A stretch of DNA of 12,423 nucleotides, from positions 1 through 12,423 of the forward strand of contig JAUWXJ010000047.1 of the NCBI GenBank assembly GCA_030616425.1. The letters are read 5' to 3'. Of this stretch, positions 7,163 to 12,423 are shown piece after piece (within the stretch, counting starts at the first letter, position 1; each line of letters starts with the position of its first letter). Below the pieces are notes generated by a model. That model was not told where the DNA came from, searched no databases, and saw only the letters and a program-made list of their open reading frames with translations. This stretch comes from Desulfobacterales bacterium. GTDB taxonomy: Bacteria; Desulfobacterota; Desulfobacteria; Desulfobacterales; C00003060. The position numbers and the translations under genes were made by a program.

Positions 7163-8419
7163 TTACGTCCCCATGTCCCACGAAGCCAGATATTTTTTCT
7201 GCTCACGCGTGAGGGTATCAATTGCGATGTCCATGGCTGCCAGTTTTTCCTTGGCAATCAGCTTATCGATTGCTGTGGGTACCGGATATACCTCAACAGG
7301 GAGCGTTTTCTTTCTCGTTACCATGTACTCGATGCAAAGGGCCTGGTTGGCAAAGCTCATGTCCATAACACTGGGAGGATGCCCCTCCGCAGCCGCAAGG
7401 TTTATCAGGCGGCCATCTCCAAGCAGATTGATCCTCTTGCCGCTTTTCAGGACATATTCTGTTGTAAAGGGGCGGATTTGTCGTTTACTTTTAGCCGAAC
7501 TCTCAAGTGCCGGCAGGTCAATTTCAACATTGAAGTGACCTGAATTGCAAACAATTGCACCGTCCTTCATCACCTTGAAATGTGGTTTGCTGATCACATT
7601 AACATCCCCGGTCAAGGTGCAGAATACATCACCGACCTCGGCGGCCTTCTTGACAGGCATCACCGAAAAACCGTCCATGACTGCCTCAAGCGCCCTTAAT
7701 GGATCTACCTCTGTTACAATAACATTGGCGCCCATACCGCGAGCTCGCATGGCCACGCCCCGGCCGCACCACCCATAGCCACAGACCACAAATCTGGAGC
7801 CGGCAAGGAGGCGATTTGTGGCCCGGATAATGCCGTCTATGGTGCTTTGGCCGGTGCCGTATCGGTTGTCAAAGAGGTGTTTGGTGTTGGCGTCATTGAC
7901 TGCGATGATGGGGTATTTGAGTACACCCGCAGCAGCCATGCTCCTGAGGCGGATGATTCCCGTGGTGGTTTCTTCAGTACCGCCCCTTACAAGGCCCAAA
8001 AGTTCCTTGCGCTTCGAGTGTAGCGTTGAGATCAGGTCGGCCCCGTCATCCATGGTATACATAGGCTTGAGGTCAATCACGGCGTCAATATGGTTGTAAT
8101 ATGTTCTATTATTTTCCCCTTTGATGGCAAAGACAGGGATTCTGTCATGCTTTACGAGCGAGGCTGCGACATCATCCTGTGTGCTGAGGGGATTAGAAGC
8201 ACACAGCCTCAGTTTGGCGCCGCCAGCCTTGAGTGTGTGCATGAGCGCAGCGGTCTCTGTGGTTACATGAAGACAGGCCCCAAGACGTACACTCCTCAGG
8301 GGTTTTTCTTTTGAAAACCGGGCCCTGATCCGCTCCAAGACCGGCATGCTCTGCTTGGCCCACTCAACACGCAGTTTTCCCTGTTTTGCCAGTTTTGTGT
8401 CTTTGATATCAAACTCCAT
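7163..8419 (-). CDS. ahcY: Adenosylhomocysteinase (S-adenosylhomocysteine hydrolase)
   Basis: NAD-dependent cytoplasmic enzyme that splits S-adenosylhomocysteine into homocysteine and adenosine, relieving product inhibition of methyltransferases. 418 residues, with substrate-domain motifs GACLHVTTETAALMHTL (47-63), NPLSTQDDVAA (76-86), GGTEETTTG (146-154), NDANTKHLFDNRYGTGQST (175-193), then the Rossmann motif VVCGYGWCGRGVA (211-223, GxGxxG) and EVDP; near the end HPPSVMDMSFANQAL (347-361). It is the short form, lacking the roughly 40-residue insert of the E. coli-neighbour/eukaryote type and ending LASWDMGT instead of a YRY tail, as in archaeal and Thermotoga-like enzymes. GGAAGG lies 5 bases before ATG 8419. 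It follows metK by 55 bases, so synthesis of the methyl donor and removal of its by-product are encoded together. Confidence 0.97.
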   Translation of the reverse strand: MEFDIKDTKLAKQGKLRVEWAKQSMPVLERIRARFSKEKPLRSVRLGACLHVTTETAALMHTLKAGGAKLRLCASNPLSTQDDVAASLVKHDRIPVFAIKGENNRTYYNHIDAVIDLKPMYTMDDGADLISTLHSKRKELLGLVRGGTEETTTGIIRLRSMAAAGVLKYPIIAVNDANTKHLFDNRYGTGQSTIDGIIRATNRLLAGSRFVVCGYGWCGRGVAMRARGMGANVIVTEVDPLRALEAVMDGFSVMPVKKAAEVGDVFCTLTGDVNVISKPHFKVMKDGAIVCNSGHFNVEIDLPALESSAKSKRQIRPFTTEYVLKSGKRINLLGDGRLINLAAAEGHPPSVMDMSFANQALCIEYMVTRKKTLPVEVYPVPTAIDKLIAKEKLAAMDIAIDTLTREQKKYLASWDMGT

Positions 8420-8474
8420 TCAAACCTTCCTTTCCTGTGCGATTCAGCTACAGCCCCCTTGTTATCAACCACGA

Positions 8475-9692
8475 CTATGCCTTCTTTTTTTTCTTCTTGG
8501 TACGGGCCGGTTTTTTTCTGGGCTTCTTTGTCCCTGCCTTTTCCGCAAGCACATCCGCCATGTTTGTCTTTTCCCATGTAAAGTCTTTATCATTCCGGCC
8601 AAAATGCCCGTAGCAAGCTGTCTTTTTGTAAATAGGCCGCAGCATGTCCAGATACTCGATCATCGCTGCGGGTCTTAGGTCAAACGTCTGGTTGACAATT
8701 TTACTTATCCGTTTTCGGGAGATCACTTCAGTGTCGTAGGTGTCAATGAGCACGGAAACAGGCTGCGCTACACCGATGGAGTAGGCGAGCTGGACTTCGC
8801 ATTTTGAGGCCAATCCGGCTGCTACCACATTCTTTGCAACATGCCTTGCCATGTAAGAGGCGCTCCGGTCGACCTTGGAGGGGTCCTTACCCGAGAAGCA
8901 GCCCCCACCGTGACTCCCCTGGCCACCGTATGTATCCACAATGATCTTTCGGCCGGTAAGGCCGCAGTCCCCCATCGGGCCTCCGATCACAAAGCGCCCT
9001 GTTGTGTTGATAAAATATTTGGTGTCCCCGTCGATCATCTTCTTGGGCACAACCTTCTTTATGACTTCCTCTATGATCGCCTCTTTTAACTGTGAGTAGG
9101 AGATGTCCGGACTGTGCTGGGCGGCAATCACAATCGTTTCCACTCGTTTCGGCTTGCCGTTTTCATATTGAATGGTGATCTGGGACTTGCCGTCCGGGCG
9201 AAGAAAATCAAGAGACCCGTTCTTGCGCACCTCTGCCAGGCGCATGGTCAGCTTGTGGGCATAACATATAGGCATCGGCATCGACTCCGGCGTTTCGTTG
9301 CACGCATATCCAAACATGAGCCCTTGATCACCGGCTCCCTGCTCCTTGGAAAGCCCTTTCCCGTTTACACCCTGTGCAATGTCAGCAGACTGCTGATCGA
9401 TGCTGGTGATCACCGCACAGGTCTTCCAGTCAAAACCTATGGTTGAAGAATTGTAGCCGATGTCGCGAATGGTGTCCCGAACGATCCCGGGGATATCTAC
9501 ATAACAGGTCGTGGTGATCTCACCGGAGATAAAGGCAAGGCCGGTGGTTACAAGGGTTTCACAAGCTACCCGACCCCTTGGGTCTTGCGCTATGATGGCG
9601 TCCAGGACGGCATCCGATATCTGATCAGCCACTTTATCCGGGTGTCCTTCGGTTACTGATTCCGACGTGAATAAGTAGTCCTTTTTGCTCAT
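8475..9692 (-). CDS. metK: S-adenosylmethionine synthetase
   Basis: Makes S-adenosylmethionine from methionine and ATP, releasing PPi and Pi; cytoplasmic. The family motifs are all present: SESVTEGHPDKVADQISDAV (10-29, with the catalytic His17), GEITTTCYVDI (57-67), GAGDQGLMFGYA (119-130), GPMGDCGLTGRKIIVDTYGG (238-257) and HGGGCFSGKDPSKVDRSASY (261-280, P-loop; the usual GGGAFSGKD has Cys for Ala). Length 405 is slightly above the usual 380-395 because of a basic tail, KKPRKKPARTKKKKKKA, absent from the core family. The start is well supported: AGGAGGAG at 9702-9695 lies just before ATG 9692, inside the end of panD, whose TGA overlaps this ATG (ATGA). Translation is therefore probably coupled to panD. 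Confidence 0.98.
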   Translation of the reverse strand: MSKKDYLFTSESVTEGHPDKVADQISDAVLDAIIAQDPRGRVACETLVTTGLAFISGEITTTCYVDIPGIVRDTIRDIGYNSSTIGFDWKTCAVITSIDQQSADIAQGVNGKGLSKEQGAGDQGLMFGYACNETPESMPMPICYAHKLTMRLAEVRKNGSLDFLRPDGKSQITIQYENGKPKRVETIVIAAQHSPDISYSQLKEAIIEEVIKKVVPKKMIDGDTKYFINTTGRFVIGGPMGDCGLTGRKIIVDTYGGQGSHGGGCFSGKDPSKVDRSASYMARHVAKNVVAAGLASKCEVQLAYSIGVAQPVSVLIDTYDTEVISRKRISKIVNQTFDLRPAAMIEYLDMLRPIYKKTACYGHFGRNDKDFTWEKTNMADVLAEKAGTKKPRKKPARTKKKKKKA

Positions 9693-10045
9693 CTCTCCTC
9701 CTTGGCTCTATTTTTCTCATCTACGAGGATGACCGCAGGCTCAAAGTCTTCCATATTCTTGTCATCCGCGGTCGTGTAACATGTAATGATAATTAGGTCC
9801 CCCACCGCCCCTTTTCGGGCTGCTGCGCCCTTCAGGGCAATGGTCCCTGAGCCCGGGGCTTCTTCTATAACATAGGTTTCGAATCGCTCGCCGTTATTGA
9901 TATTATAGACTTGGACCAGCTCATAGGGGAGGATATCGGCCGCCTTCATCAGGTCAGCATCGACTCCCAGGCTCCCCTCATAGTTCAGGTCAAGCTCGGT
10001 TACTGTGGCTCGGTGAATCTTTGATTTTAGAAACGTGCGAATCAT
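9689..10045 (-). CDS. panD: Aspartate 1-decarboxylase precursor
   Basis: Pyruvoyl enzyme that converts L-aspartate to beta-alanine for pantothenate and coenzyme A. 118 residues. MIRTFLKSKIHRATVTELDLNY fits the family, with Lys9 and His11 in place; the self-cleavage site Gly24-Ser25 (YEGS) is intact, so a beta chain of 24 residues and an alpha chain with N-terminal pyruvoyl are expected. Arg54, Thr57 and Tyr58 (NGERFETYVI) are also conserved. One oddity: the usual ING/VNGAAA motif is LKGAAAR here, so position 72 is Lys in place of the normal Asn. The C-terminus is Glu/Lys-rich (DEKNRAKEER). Its TGA overlaps the metK ATG. It lies 118 bases after panC, so both enzymes that supply and use beta-alanine are adjacent. 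Confidence 0.95.
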   Translation of the reverse strand: MIRTFLKSKIHRATVTELDLNYEGSLGVDADLMKAADILPYELVQVYNINNGERFETYVIEEAPGSGTIALKGAAARKGAVGDLIIITCYTTADDKNMEDFEPAVILVDEKNRAKEER

Positions 10046-10060
10046 ATGAGATTCCGGTAA

Positions 10061-10158
10061 AATCGTCTAATCGTGAATCGGTTGCGCAGCTGGTTACGGT
10101 TACCGTCGAACGTAAAACGTAACGAGCCGCGAATAACGATTAACCAATAACGAATAAC
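10061..10158. repeat. Short-period (about 7-base) repeats between panC and panD
   Basis: 10131-10158 is four exact-length 7-base units: GAATAAC, GATTAAC, CAATAAC, GAATAAC. Before it are two AACGTAA units (10109-10122), a GGTTAC pair (10092-10103) and AATCGTCT/AATCGTG/AATCGGT (10061-10082). Most of the 118-base gap is thus built from short AT/CG-mixed repeats. No hairpin with a T-run is seen. Confidence 0.75.
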
Positions 10159-10163
10159 AAGAT

Positions 10164-11009
10164 TTATGGTTTCAAAATCACATTATCTATCAAACGGGTC
10201 TTGCCGACCCATACGGCCAGGGCCATCAGGGTAGGCCCCTCGACCCGGTCCACATCCTCTAGGGTTTCCGGGTCGCACACAGACACATAGTCAATTTTCG
10301 TATGAGGAGACGAGAGGATAAGCTCTGAGGCTGCATGGATCAATTGCTTGGCATCCCTTGTGCCCTTAGCCACGCTTTCCTCGGCCTGTTTGAGCGACTG
10401 AAACAGAGACAGCGCAGAGTGCCTTTCATCTTCAGACAAATAGGTGTTTCTGGAACTCATGGCCAAACCATCGGGTTCCCGCACAATAGGTACCCCAATG
10501 ATCCTTATATCAAAATTCAAGTCTTGCACCATGCGCCGGATGATAGTTAGCTGCTGATAGTCCTTTTCCCCAAAGATGGCTATATGAGGCTTAACTATGT
10601 TAAAGAGCTTGGTTACTACGCTCGCCACACCACGAAAATGAGATGGCCTGGACGGGCCGCAAAGATACCCGGAAAGCACCTCTAGATCAACATAGGTCTG
10701 GTATGCTTTTTCATACATCGCCTCGGGCTCAGGGGCAAATACTATATCGACCCCCACAGACTCGGCCAGGCTCACGTCCCGATCCAGATCTCTGGGGTAG
10801 GCCTGAAGATCTTCCGCAGGGCCAAACTGCGTGGGGTTGACAAAGATGCTTATAACCAGGACATCTCCATGTTTTCGTCCCTCACGCATCAGGGCCAGAT
10901 GCCCCTCGTGCAAGTAACCCATGGTGGGGACGAAAGCAATGGTTTTACCGGCTTGCAGCAGACGGGTTGATTCCTGCTGCATGCGGCCTATTGCTGTGAA
11001 AATCTGAAT
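10164..11009 (-). CDS. panC: Pantothenate synthetase (pantoate-beta-alanine ligase), probable ATT start
   Basis: Joins pantoate and beta-alanine with ATP (via pantoyl adenylate) to give pantothenate; cytoplasmic. Motifs: PTMGYLHEGHLAL (28-40, the HIGH-like adenylylation site), SIFVNPTQFGPAEDLQAYPR (54-73), FRGVASVVTKLFNIVKP (125-141), FGEKDYQQL (146-154) and VREPDGLAMSSRNTYL (176-191, the KMSKS-like region). The first ATG (10982) would give 272 residues and has no ribosome site. Reading nine codons upstream adds MQIFTAIGR, which restores the family's usual opening (MxIIxTIxE...), and the first of these codons is ATT at 11009-11007, placed 4 bases after GGAGGG. This makes 281 residues, the normal length. 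If ATT is not used, the protein starts at 10982. It is the first gene of the minus-strand run. Confidence 0.96.
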   Translation of the reverse strand: MQIFTAIGRMQQESTRLLQAGKTIAFVPTMGYLHEGHLALMREGRKHGDVLVISIFVNPTQFGPAEDLQAYPRDLDRDVSLAESVGVDIVFAPEPEAMYEKAYQTYVDLEVLSGYLCGPSRPSHFRGVASVVTKLFNIVKPHIAIFGEKDYQQLTIIRRMVQDLNFDIRIIGVPIVREPDGLAMSSRNTYLSEDERHSALSLFQSLKQAEESVAKGTRDAKQLIHAASELILSSPHTKIDYVSVCDPETLEDVDRVEGPTLMALAVWVGKTRLIDNVILKP

Positions 11010-11013
11010 ATGT

Positions 11014-11019
11014 CCCTCC
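11014..11019 (-). promoter_or_regulatory. Ribosome binding site deciding the panC start
   Basis: GGAGGG on the minus strand, followed by ACAT and then the ATT codon. It is 31 bases from the first ATG, too far to serve it, so it argues for initiation at ATT 11009. Confidence 0.7.
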
Positions 11020-11027
11020 GAAAAGAA

Positions 11028-11060
11028 ATTACAATTAATTTATCAACATAGCAATGTCAA
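11028..11060 (-). promoter_or_regulatory. Candidate sigma-70 promoter for panC
   Basis: A perfect TTGACA (minus strand, 11060-11055) is followed by AT-rich DNA. The best -10-like hexamer, TGTAAT (11033-11028), is 21 bases away, too far for an ideal pair; with a 17-base spacer the hexamer is TAATTG, a weak match. TTGCTA (11054-11049) would give a 15-base spacer to TGTAAT. A promoter here is likely from position; the exact boxes are uncertain. Confidence 0.3.
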
Positions 11061-11724
11061 GATAATTGGCCCCTTCGCGCGAATCTAAGGGCACGAGCGG
11101 GCCTGCATAATGCTATGGACCGCCCACAAAAAAAAATAGTAGGTGAACGACTACAGAGCTTTCTCCGGAGTTCTTCACTTGGCCGATCATCCAAAGTTCG
11201 AAAAAATAAAGGCCTGGGCAGGTCAACCAATATTTTTTTGAACTATGGACTCATGCGCGTGGCTGTTCTCACACAACTCGGCAAGTCGACTGCTTGGAAA
11301 AATGATAAGGCTGTGATTCTGCTTGACTTAAATGAAATGGTTTTTTAATATAGAGTGTTAGAAAAAAACCTGGATTTTTCATGGGACTCGATTCTAAGAA
11401 CCAGTGCCAGGCCAGATGGAAGGTGCTTTCCCACCTGTTGGCGTTGTATTGAGTCTTAGGAAGAAAAGGGGGCTTTTCGATCATATAGATGTCTGGCACA
11501 AGATCTTTTTGCCTGTGGGCATTGGTAGTCTAAGATTAAATGATTTTAGATCGTTTGTTTTTGCAGCAAGTTCTTTTTATAACCCTTATCAAGTGCCTAT
11601 ACTTTCAAGTTGCGTTGTTCCATTTTGCCGAAGCAAGGCAACGGCCATACGGCAAACAACTGATCAGGCAAGATACGACTATCACTTAGAATTGCTTTCA
11701 AATGGAGCCAGAGGGTGTAGAACT
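11061..11724. other. Long intergenic stretch between divergent panC and PilZ genes, no convincing gene
   Basis: About 660 bases without a reading frame that looks like a protein family. A 77-codon plus-strand frame (11115-11348) and a 76-codon minus-strand frame (GTG at 11499 to 11269) exist but have no recognisable motifs, no good ribosome site and a composition typical of chance frames. The DNA is more AT-rich than the operon genes, with A- and T-runs (11127-11135, 11231-11237, 11340-11346, 11363-11369). A small hairpin (AGGTG/CACCT, about 11420-11435) and GACTC/GAGTC repeats (about 11385-11456) are visible. It presumably holds promoters for both flanking operons and may contain an untranslated RNA or a decayed gene. 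Confidence 0.5.
11555..11583 (+). promoter_or_regulatory. Candidate sigma-70 promoter for the PilZ/ATPase operon
   Basis: TTGTTT (11555-11560) and TATAAC (11578-11583) are separated by exactly 17 bases. The -10 box matches the consensus at 5 of 6 positions, the -35 at 3 of 6. It would give a leader of about 135 bases before the PilZ start. Confidence 0.35.
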
Positions 11725-12027
11725 ATGGAAAACGACAAAAGGAGATGTGCACGCCTGCGAACTTCTCTACGGGTAGAGTGTAAGTTCAAGGATCAAACCG
11801 CACCTATACAGACAAGGGCTATAGAAATCAGCGCACGAGGAACAAGCCTCTCTTTACCAGAAGGGCTGCCTAAAGGGAAAGAGGCGGAACTGGAGATTTA
11901 TCTTCCTTCTGGCAGGAAAATCTCTGTCAATGGTGAAGTAGTGTGGACACAAAGCAAAGCGGCTGGCAAAGGGACGATCCATGAAATAGGCATACGGTTT
12001 ACCCAAATAGACATACGGTGTGGGTAA
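11725..12027 (+). CDS. PilZ-domain protein, putative cyclic-di-GMP receptor
   Basis: A 100-residue single-domain PilZ protein; such proteins bind cyclic di-GMP and switch motility, exopolysaccharide or secretion machines. The N-terminal RRxxR motif (KRRCARLR, Arg6, Arg7 and Arg10) and the second motif EISARG (34-39; normally D/NxSxxG, here Glu in first place) are present, followed by the beta-barrel pattern LEIYLPSGRKISVNGEVVW and a closing HEIGIRFTQID. The start at ATG 11725 was chosen because it begins just before the RRxxR motif and has GAGGG 9 bases upstream; an open frame extends further upstream to 11404 but that part resembles no protein. TAA is 9 bases before the next gene, so the two are probably co-transcribed. 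Partner and output are not visible. Confidence 0.88.
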   Translation: MENDKRRCARLRTSLRVECKFKDQTAPIQTRAIEISARGTSLSLPEGLPKGKEAELEIYLPSGRKISVNGEVVWTQSKAAGKGTIHEIGIRFTQIDIRCG

Positions 12028-12036
12028 AGAGGAAAA

Positions 12037-12423
12037 ATGTATTCTGAATATTGGAAGTTAAAAGAGCTACCATTTGATAACATTCCAAATCCCAAGTTTG
12101 TTTTTTATTCGTCTAATCATGACGAAGCCTTGATGCGCCTTTTTTATACGGTTAGAGGCCGAAAAGGGGCGTGCATGCTGACCGGTGACATAGGGTGCGG
12201 CAAGACCACAATCTGCCAGGTATTTCAAGACAGGTTGATGGAAGGGGGTTATGAGGTCGTACTGATTACGAATCCGACTATAACCAGTCGAGAGTTCCTG
12301 GAGGAGATCCTCTATCAACTCGGTTTGGAATTTGAAAATAGTGCCATGAAACGTGACTTAATACGTGCCGTGAATGATATAGTGCTCAAAAACCTGAAAG
12401 CCGACAAGGAGACTGTCCTGATC
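12037..12423 (+). CDS. ExeA/GspA-type AAA ATPase (N-terminal 129 residues; cut by window edge)
   Basis: The N-terminus MYSEYWKLKELPFDNIPNPKFV with SSNHDEALMRLFYTV is the typical opening of ExeA/GspA/MshM-type ATPases, which help assemble type II secretion secretins or type IV-like pili across the peptidoglycan. Walker A is GDIGCGKTT (about 50-58). The next part (EVVLITNPTITSREFLEEILYQLGL) continues the AAA fold and the visible part ends at ETVLI, probably the Walker B strand, where the window stops. Any C-terminal transmembrane or peptidoglycan-binding domain lies outside. AGAGG sits 4 bases before ATG 12037. The neighbouring PilZ gene suggests cyclic-di-GMP control. Simple transposition-helper ATPases (TniB/IstB-like) are less likely from this N-terminus. 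Confidence 0.88.
   Translation, partial: MYSEYWKLKELPFDNIPNPKFVFYSSNHDEALMRLFYTVRGRKGACMLTGDIGCGKTTICQVFQDRLMEGGYEVVLITNPTITSREFLEEILYQLGLEFENSAMKRDLIRAVNDIVLKNLKADKETVLI

Noticed and set aside
6990..7257. Small minus-strand frames across the ahcY/permease gap encoding ISSIQYP- or IADCRLR-like strings
   Set aside because: Their amino-acid repetition is simply translated 7-base DNA repeats.
8420..8474. SAM or SAH riboswitch in the metK-ahcY gap
   Set aside because: Only 55 bases, with no recognisable riboswitch core; it mainly holds the ahcY ribosome site.
11115..11348. 77-codon plus-strand frame in the intergenic stretch
   Set aside because: Basic, low-complexity-like product without motifs and no good ribosome site; more likely a chance frame.
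11269..11499. 76-codon minus-strand frame starting at GTG
   Set aside because: No recognisable family, non-ATG start and no Shine-Dalgarno; not supportable as a gene.
11491..11512. Possible sigma-54 promoter: TGGCAC followed by TTTTTGCC
   Set aside because: The GG and GC elements are 14 bases apart instead of 10, so it does not fit the -24/-12 geometry.
11620..11700. Possible cyclic-di-GMP (GEMM) riboswitch before the PilZ gene
   Set aside because: The GGCAAAC-like string is present, but the conserved GEMM core and receptor pairing could not be matched by eye.
11404..11724. Upstream in-frame extension of the PilZ gene (107 extra residues)
   Set aside because: The extension resembles no domain, has no ribosome site at its first ATG, and the PilZ domain begins right after ATG 11725, which has one.

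Overview
This window looks like chromosomal sequence from an anaerobic Gram-negative bacterium, most probably of the Desulfobacterota (former Deltaproteobacteria). That placement is inferred from the gene mix: a glycolytic/gluconeogenic PPDK, a short archaeal-type S-adenosylhomocysteinase, an MCE/Mla-type transporter, an outer-membrane-type lipoprotein, and a PilZ protein next to an ExeA/GspA-like ATPase. No rRNA or marker gene is present to prove it. No CRISPR array, tRNA, insertion sequence or phage gene was seen.

Almost everything from about 11,010 down to 1 is read on the minus strand. In order of transcription: panC (pantothenate synthetase) and panD (aspartate decarboxylase) for pantothenate/CoA; metK and ahcY for making S-adenosylmethionine and clearing S-adenosylhomocysteine; a three-gene Mla-like module (MlaE permease, an ABC-ATPase-like protein, an MlaD/MCE protein); a TPR lipoprotein 25 bases downstream; ppdK, ended by a clear hairpin; and the first 131 residues of a cysteine desulfurase running off the left edge. 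panD/metK overlap as ATGA, and the ATPase-like and MCE genes overlap by 17 bases, so translational coupling is likely in both places.

On the plus strand at the right end, after a 715-base stretch with no convincing gene, lie a small PilZ-domain gene and, 9 bases later, the start of an ExeA/GspA-type AAA ATPase cut by the right edge. The pair suggests cyclic-di-GMP control of an envelope or secretion function.

The most unusual element is the Mla-like module. Its ABC-ATPase subunit keeps the overall fold pattern but has lost every nucleotide-handling motif (Walker A, Q-loop, signature, Walker B/Glu, H-loop), although the reading frame is intact and embedded in the operon. Its permease is also divergent at a usually conserved segment. 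Other oddities: panC appears to start at an ATT codon; the gaps between operon genes hold different tandem repeats that share a 7-base period; PpdK and MetK both end in a run of six lysines; and PanD has Lys at the usual Asn72 position.
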